Below are positions 6,745 through 10,542 of a stretch of 10,542 nt of DNA, piece by piece. The notes below the pieces were generated by a model that was given only the letters and a program-made list of their open reading frames with translations, was not told where the DNA came from and ran no database searches. Position numbers and translations under genes: made by a program. The stretch lies in NCBI GenBank assembly GCA_949507465.1, contig CATEMS010000354.1, positions 1 through 10,542 on the forward strand, given 5' to 3'. The first letter of the stretch is position 1, and every line of letters starts with the position of its first letter. Origin of the DNA: Flavobacteriaceae bacterium. GTDB lineage: Bacteria; Bacteroidota; Bacteroidia; Flavobacteriales; Flavobacteriaceae.

Positions 6745-7779
6745 ATGTATAAAGCTCTTTTACGACCTATACTCTTTAGTTTTGATCCAGAGAAGGTGCA
6801 TTACTTCACTTTTTCTTTGATTAAGTTAGCACACCTTGTGGGGCTTGGCGGTTTATTTAGAGGCTTATACCAAATTAAACATCCTTCCCTTGAGCGTGAA
6901 TTATTTGGATTGAAATTTTCTAATCCTGTAGGCCTGGCAGCTGGGTTTGATAAAAATGCTGTTTTGTATAATGAGCTAGCAAATTTTGGTTTTGGTTTTA
7001 TTGAAATTGGTACCACAACACCACTTGGACAAGAGGGAAATCCCAAAAAGAGATTGTTTCGTCTAAAGGATGATAAAGGAATTATAAACAGAATGGGCTT
7101 TAACAATAAAGGCCTTGATAGTGCCATAGCAGCTCTTAAAAAAAACAAAGGAAAACTCATCATAGGTGGAAACATAGCTAAAAACACCCAAACGCCTCCA
7201 GAGCATTACACACAAGATTCCCTTACTTGCTTTAATGCCCTGCACCCATATGTAGATTACTTTGTTCTGAATGTAAGTTGTCCAAATGTGGGCAGTCATG
7301 CCAAATTAAACGACAAAGACTATCTTGAGGAATTAATAGGCGCAGTGCAAAAAGCCAATGAAAACTTTAGCACCAAAAAGCCTATTTTATTAAAAATAGC
7401 CCCAGATTTAAATACCACCCAGTTAGACGAAATTGTAACACTTATCATCCAAACCAAGCTTGATGGTGTCATAGCAAGTAATACTTCAACAAGTAGAAAA
7501 GGACTTTCTACTTCAGAAGATAAATTACAACAAATAGGTAACGGAGGATTGAGTGGTCAACCCATTAAAGATAAAAGTACAGCGGTTATAAAATACCTAT
7601 CTAAAAAAAGCAACAAGTCATTTCCTATAATTGGAGTAGGAGGGATACACAGCCCAGATGATGCTCTAGAGAAACTAAATGCAGGTGCAGATTTACTTCA
7701 GATCTACACTGGTTTTGTCTATGAAGGACCAGGTTTGATAAAAAACATCAACAAGGCTATTATTTCTCAAACCCCATAG
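6745..7779 (+). CDS. pyrD: Dihydroorotate dehydrogenase (quinone), class 2
   Basis: Catalyses the fourth step of pyrimidine synthesis, dihydroorotate to orotate, passing electrons through FMN to membrane quinone. I choose the ATG at 6745 (344 residues) because MYKALLRPILFSFDPEKVH aligns with the E. coli start; the frame also has an upstream ATG at 6706 adding 13 hydrophobic residues. The N-terminal amphipathic helices (to about residue 45) are the class 2 membrane and quinone module. Then come NPVGLAAGFDKN, the FMN and substrate segments GTTTPLGQEGNPKKRLFRL and NRMGFNN, the catalytic loop NVSCPNVGS (Cys179, Asn176, Asn181), KIAPDL, SNTSTSR, and the phosphate loops GVGGI and YTGFVYEGP. E. coli class 2 enzyme has Ser at the Cys179 position. 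It is followed after 12 bases by the exporter gene. Confidence 0.94.
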   Translation: MYKALLRPILFSFDPEKVHYFTFSLIKLAHLVGLGGLFRGLYQIKHPSLERELFGLKFSNPVGLAAGFDKNAVLYNELANFGFGFIEIGTTTPLGQEGNPKKRLFRLKDDKGIINRMGFNNKGLDSAIAALKKNKGKLIIGGNIAKNTQTPPEHYTQDSLTCFNALHPYVDYFVLNVSCPNVGSHAKLNDKDYLEELIGAVQKANENFSTKKPILLKIAPDLNTTQLDEIVTLIIQTKLDGVIASNTSTSRKGLSTSEDKLQQIGNGGLSGQPIKDKSTAVIKYLSKKSNKSFPIIGVGGIHSPDDALEKLNAGADLLQIYTGFVYEGPGLIKNINKAIISQTP

Positions 7780-7791
7780 TACCAAAATAAA

Positions 7792-8406
7792 ATGGTAGAA
7801 GCTCTTTTTTCTTTTGTTGTTGCTACCTGCCTTTTGGCTCTAAGTCCGGGTCCAGATAATATGTATGTCTTAACTCAATCTGTAGTTAACGGGAGCAGAA
7901 GTGCTATAGCTACCACAGCAGGGTTAATTAGTGGCTGTATTGTGCATACCACCTTATTGGCATTTGGTTTTTCTGCAGTAATTACTACAAACCCTTCTCT
8001 TTTTATTGGTATAAAAGTAGTGGGAGTATTGTATTTACTATACTTAGCTTTTGCTATTTATAGAAGTGATTCAACCCTCAAATTTTCTGGGGATGCACCA
8101 AAGAAAAGCTACTTTCAATTATTTAAACAAGGGGTGCTCATGAATTTGCTAAACCCTAAGGTTATGCTATTTTTTATTGCTTTGTTCCCTCAGTTTTTAT
8201 GGAATCCAGAAACAGATACCGTCCTGCAATTTTATATTTTAGGCATTACATTTATGGTGGTAAGCTTTGTTGTTTTTACAACAATCTCTTTGTTAGGGGG
8301 GAGTGTTTCTTCTTTTTTAAATAAAAATAAATACGCAGGAGTTTTTTTTAAATGGGTGCAAATTTTTGTGTTTTTGGCAATTGCAACTTTTATACTAATA
8401 CCTTAA
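7792..8406 (+). CDS. LysE/RhtB-family amino-acid exporter
   Basis: A 204-residue inner-membrane protein with about six helices (near 4-18, 38-62, 68-90, 116-134, 145-170 and 184-203). Family markers are the early LALSPGPDNMYVLTQS (SPGPD at 18-22), G-rich helix 2 (TTAGLISGCIVHT), and FKQGVLMNLLNPKVMLFF (NPK at 121-123). Members export amino acids such as lysine, threonine or homoserine, or related small metabolites, using the proton or ion gradient. The substrate here is not predictable. The start lies 12 bases after the pyrD stop, so the two are likely co-transcribed, though the pairing may be only positional. Its stop is one base from the stop of the convergent gene. Confidence 0.9.
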   Translation: MVEALFSFVVATCLLALSPGPDNMYVLTQSVVNGSRSAIATTAGLISGCIVHTTLLAFGFSAVITTNPSLFIGIKVVGVLYLLYLAFAIYRSDSTLKFSGDAPKKSYFQLFKQGVLMNLLNPKVMLFFIALFPQFLWNPETDTVLQFYILGITFMVVSFVVFTTISLLGGSVSSFLNKNKYAGVFFKWVQIFVFLAIATFILIP

Positions 8407-8407
8407 G

Positions 8408-8800
8408 TTATTGTGTCAATCCAAATTGGTTTACAACAAGAGTGCATTTAGAGTTGCATGAAATATCTAATGGTGCTGCCCACTGTGTTCCCTTGATTTT
8501 TTTTAATAATATACCTGTTTGAGTCTTTTGAACATTAAAAACAAAAAGTGCACCATCATCTGTGTTTTCTGCTCTAGAAATTCCATTTTCATTGATTAGT
8601 GTGCTGTCCTGTTTTAATGTAATTTTTTTCCAATCACAGCCATCCAAACACACTACAGTGGTATTAGCACCATCTATTTCAATAGAAATTGAAAAAGGTA
8701 TTGTAGTTTCTTGGTTTGATTGTGCTACCACTTGAAAAGCAGCGGTATTAAAAGCGATAAAGAACAATAATGTAAGCGTAGGTTTTATAAGGGTTTTCAT
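8408..8800 (-). CDS. Small secreted protein of unknown function with two CxxxC pairs
   Basis: The ATG at 8800 gives 130 residues starting with a clear signal peptide: basic MKTLIKP, hydrophobic TLTLLFFIAF, and a likely cleavage site after VVAQ (residue 27). A longer frame to 8869 would need a GTG start and puts a non-signal sequence in front, so I reject it. The mature part of about 103 residues looks beta-rich and has cysteines in two pairs: CLDGC (51, 55), followed by DWKKITL, and CNSKC (115, 119), preceded by GTQWAAPLDIS. A Gly-x-x-Trp pattern occurs near both. Pairs could form disulfides in the periplasm or bind a metal. I do not recognise a named family; it vaguely recalls short uncharacterised Bacteroidota proteins with a GC-x-W motif. 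It is probably transcribed alone. Confidence 0.72.
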   Translation of the reverse strand: MKTLIKPTLTLLFFIAFNTAAFQVVAQSNQETTIPFSISIEIDGANTTVVCLDGCDWKKITLKQDSTLINENGISRAENTDDGALFVFNVQKTQTGILLKKIKGTQWAAPLDISCNSKCTLVVNQFGLTQ

Positions 8801-8816
8801 AGAATTTTTATTTTGG

Positions 8817-8824
8817 TAAATATA
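8817..8824 (-). promoter_or_regulatory. Weak -7-like element upstream of the small secreted protein
   Basis: On the minus strand 8824-8817 reads TATATTTA, one base off TAnnTTTG, and would start a transcript about 10 bases before the ATG at 8800. No good TTG is seen at the usual distance. Confidence 0.22.
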
Positions 8825-8871
8825 ATTAAAATTAGGTAAAAGAAATTCTATTAAAAAGTAATAGCACACTT

Positions 8872-8903
8872 TTGGTTATCTACACATTTTACTTTTATCT
8901 TTA
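8872..8903 (+). promoter_or_regulatory. Candidate promoter for HMG-CoA lyase
   Basis: TTG at 8872-8874 and TATCTTTA at 8896-8903 (one mismatch to TAnnTTTG) are separated by 21 bases. Transcription would begin around 8908-8911, almost exactly at the ATG at 8909, so the message would be leaderless or nearly so. Confidence 0.42.
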
Positions 8904-8908
8904 CGAAG

Positions 8909-9772
8909 ATGCAAGATGTGAAACTCATAGAATGTCCCAGAGATGCCATGCAGGGTATTAAAGACTGGATTCCTACCCAGAAAAAAGCTCAGTACATTCA
9001 ATCTTTGTTGAAGTGTGGCTTTGATACCATTGATTTTGGAAGCTTTGTATCGCCAAAAGCCATCCCTCAAATGGCTGATACCGCAGCAGTATTATCTACC
9101 TTGGATATGTCTGAAACAAAGACAAAGTTATTGGCAATTGTTGCTAATATACGGGGAGCAAAAGAAGCATTAACGCATCCACAGATAACCTATTTAGGTT
9201 ACCCATTTTCTATTTCTGAGAATTTCCAGATGCGTAACACCCACAAAACAATTACCCAGTCTATAGCTACTCTTTCTGAAATTTTAGCGCTTTCTGCTGC
9301 TTCAACCAAGCAAGTAGTGACCTACCTATCTATGGGGTTTGGAAATCCATATGGAGACCCTTGGAATGTTGATATTGTAGGTCGTTGGGCTCAAAAACTC
9401 TCGCAGATGGGTGTCACTATTTTATCTTTAAGTGATACCGTTGGTAGCTCTACCCCAGAGACTATCTCTTATTTGTTTTCTAATTTGATACCTACATATC
9501 CAAACATCGAGTTTGGAGCACACCTGCATACCACACCAACTGCCTGGCATGAAAAGATTGATGCTGCTTATAAAGCAGGGTGTAGAAGATTTGATGGAGC
9601 TATTCAAGGATTTGGTGGGTGTCCTATGGCAAAAGATGAGCTTACTGGAAACATGCCGACAGAAAAAATGGTGAGTTACTTTACTGCCCAAAAAACGAAA
9701 ACCAATATACATTCCATGAGCTTTGAGAGTGCACACAACAAGGCGAGTGATTTATTTAATAACTATCATTAA
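8909..9772 (+). CDS. Hydroxymethylglutaryl-CoA lyase (DRE-TIM metallolyase family)
   Basis: A 287-residue TIM-barrel protein expected to split HMG-CoA into acetoacetate and acetyl-CoA, the last step of leucine breakdown. Motifs in order: IECPRDAMQ (Arg11, Asp12, Gln15, matching human Arg41, Asp42, Gln45), IDFGSFVSPKAIPQM (Asp42, at the place of human Glu72), SMGFGNPYGDPWN, SLSDTVG (Asp176), the metal-binding GAHLHTTP (His205, His207), and the flexible loop GGCPMAKDELTGN with Cys238 and Asn248. Metal and cysteine residues are thus kept, while the N-terminal motif lacks both glycines of GPRDG and the cysteine loop is one residue longer than in the human enzyme. Other members of the family (isopropylmalate or citramalate synthases) are longer and lack this cysteine loop. 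The next gene follows after 15 bases. Confidence 0.88.
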   Translation: MQDVKLIECPRDAMQGIKDWIPTQKKAQYIQSLLKCGFDTIDFGSFVSPKAIPQMADTAAVLSTLDMSETKTKLLAIVANIRGAKEALTHPQITYLGYPFSISENFQMRNTHKTITQSIATLSEILALSAASTKQVVTYLSMGFGNPYGDPWNVDIVGRWAQKLSQMGVTILSLSDTVGSSTPETISYLFSNLIPTYPNIEFGAHLHTTPTAWHEKIDAAYKAGCRRFDGAIQGFGGCPMAKDELTGNMPTEKMVSYFTAQKTKTNIHSMSFESAHNKASDLFNNYH

Positions 9773-9787
9773 AAATAATTAAAGCGA

Positions 9788-10542
9788 ATGGAAAATAGTA
9801 ATTTCTTACAAAGATTTATAACCAATAGGCTATTGCATATACAACCTCTTGGTGTATTATTTTTGTGTGGTCTTTTTACAATCACCCTAAGCAGCTGTAA
9901 GAATCCAAAAGATTCTCCACTTCAAAAGCAGAATACTCTTACCATTAAGCTCATACAGGTAAATGATGTGTATGAAATTTCACCCCTGAGTGGTGGTAAA
10001 TATGGAGGTATGGCAAGAGTTGCTCATGTAAGTGATTCTATAAAAAGGCAATTTCCTAATAGTTATTTGGTAATGGCTGGAGATTTTCTAAATCCATCAC
10101 TTCTTGGTACCCTTAAAGTAGATGGACAACGGGTTAAAGGCCGTCAAATGGTTGAGGTAATGAATGCCATGGATTTTGATTTGGCTACCTTTGGAAACCA
10201 TGAATTTGATATCAAAGAAAAGGAGCTACAACAACGACTCAATGAGAGTACTTTTAATTGGGTTTCTGCCAATGTTTATCAAAAAAATGGCGAATCACTT
10301 GATGTATTTCATACCATCAAACAAGGAGATAGTACCGCAATTCCTAGAACACTTTTTTACGATCTTAACGCTGCTGATTCTTCCAAAGTACGCATAGGAT
10401 TTTTTGGTGTCACTATAGATTCAAACCCAAAAGATTTTGTCCATTACAGTGATTACTTGTCAGAATCTGATTCTGCAGTGAATTCTCTGAGGATGGCTGG
10501 CACAGATATAATCATTGGGTTAACCCATTTAAAACTAGCTCA
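9788..10542 (+). CDS. Lipoprotein metallophosphatase/5'-nucleotidase, C-terminus cut by window edge
   Basis: From the ATG at 9788 the frame is open to the right edge (251 whole codons). The N-terminus has a basic, rather long leader and a hydrophobic stretch (LGVLFLCGLFTITLSSC) with lipobox LSSC and Cys37, so it is likely a lipoprotein outside the cytoplasm. The calcineurin-like phosphatase domain follows: first metal motif QVNDVYEI (Asp60, with Tyr62 where D-x-H is usual), YGGMARV, VMAGDFLNPSLLG (Asp99), FGNHEFD (Asn137, His138), and GLTHL (His247) just before the edge. Family members hydrolyse nucleotides or related phosphate esters and usually carry a C-terminal 5'-nucleotidase domain, not visible here. 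It lies 15 bases after the HMG-CoA lyase stop with no separate promoter seen, so co-transcription is likely. Confidence 0.88.
   Translation, partial: MENSNFLQRFITNRLLHIQPLGVLFLCGLFTITLSSCKNPKDSPLQKQNTLTIKLIQVNDVYEISPLSGGKYGGMARVAHVSDSIKRQFPNSYLVMAGDFLNPSLLGTLKVDGQRVKGRQMVEVMNAMDFDLATFGNHEFDIKEKELQQRLNESTFNWVSANVYQKNGESLDVFHTIKQGDSTAIPRTLFYDLNAADSSKVRIGFFGVTIDSNPKDFVHYSDYLSESDSAVNSLRMAGTDIIIGLTHLKLA

Noticed and set aside
8801..8869. Upstream extension of the small secreted protein by 23 residues
   Set aside because: It needs a GTG start and would bury a standard signal peptide behind a non-signal stretch that overlaps the likely promoter.
10164..10397. Overlapping plus-strand frame inside the nucleotidase gene
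   Set aside because: The conserved metal motifs are in the other frame, which runs uninterrupted from 9788 to the edge.

Overview
The window looks like ordinary chromosomal DNA from a marine-type member of the Flavobacteriaceae (Bacteroidota). The reasons are its AT-rich composition, the near absence of Shine-Dalgarno sequences before start codons, several matches to the Bacteroidota promoter pattern (TTG, about 19-22 bases, TAnnTTTG), and family members typical of this group: a PUR-domain protein, a long NusB with a central insertion, DUF1573 lipoprotein next to YajC, and an HMG-CoA lyase with the flavobacterial N-terminal motif ECPRDAMQ. No phage, transposon, CRISPR, tRNA or rRNA is visible, and every stretch longer than about 110 bases is covered by a gene.

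Layout. Minus strand, 1-2207: a PUR-family nucleic-acid-binding protein (its C-terminus runs off the left edge) preceded by a full-length ABC exporter half-transporter. Plus strand, 2322-5308: leucine dehydrogenase, then nusB, a DUF1573 lipoprotein and yajC. A strong hairpin at 5326-5362 separates this block from the convergent minus-strand pepT (5391-6629). Divergent from pepT are pyrD (quinone-type dihydroorotate dehydrogenase) and, 12 bases later, a LysE/RhtB-type amino-acid exporter. A small secreted protein of unknown function on the minus strand (8408-8800) ends one base from the exporter stop codon. Divergent from it are HMG-CoA lyase (8909-9772) and, 15 bases later, a lipoprotein metallophosphatase/5'-nucleotidase cut by the right edge.

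How the genes fit together. The themes are amino-acid and peptide use (PepT releases amino acids from tripeptides; leucine dehydrogenase starts and HMG-CoA lyase ends leucine breakdown; a LysE-family protein exports amino acids or small metabolites), nucleotide metabolism (PyrD, nucleotidase), and basic gene expression and secretion (NusB, YajC, PUR protein). The leucine link is an inference from families, not from one operon.

I did not find a convincing new multi-gene system. The best leads are residue-level: a class 2 PyrD with cysteine at the catalytic-base position, an HMG-CoA lyase homologue with Asp where the human enzyme has catalytic Glu72, an ABC protein with Asp in place of the catalytic Glu, a nucleotidase with D-x-Y instead of D-x-H, and a small secreted protein with two CxxxC pairs.
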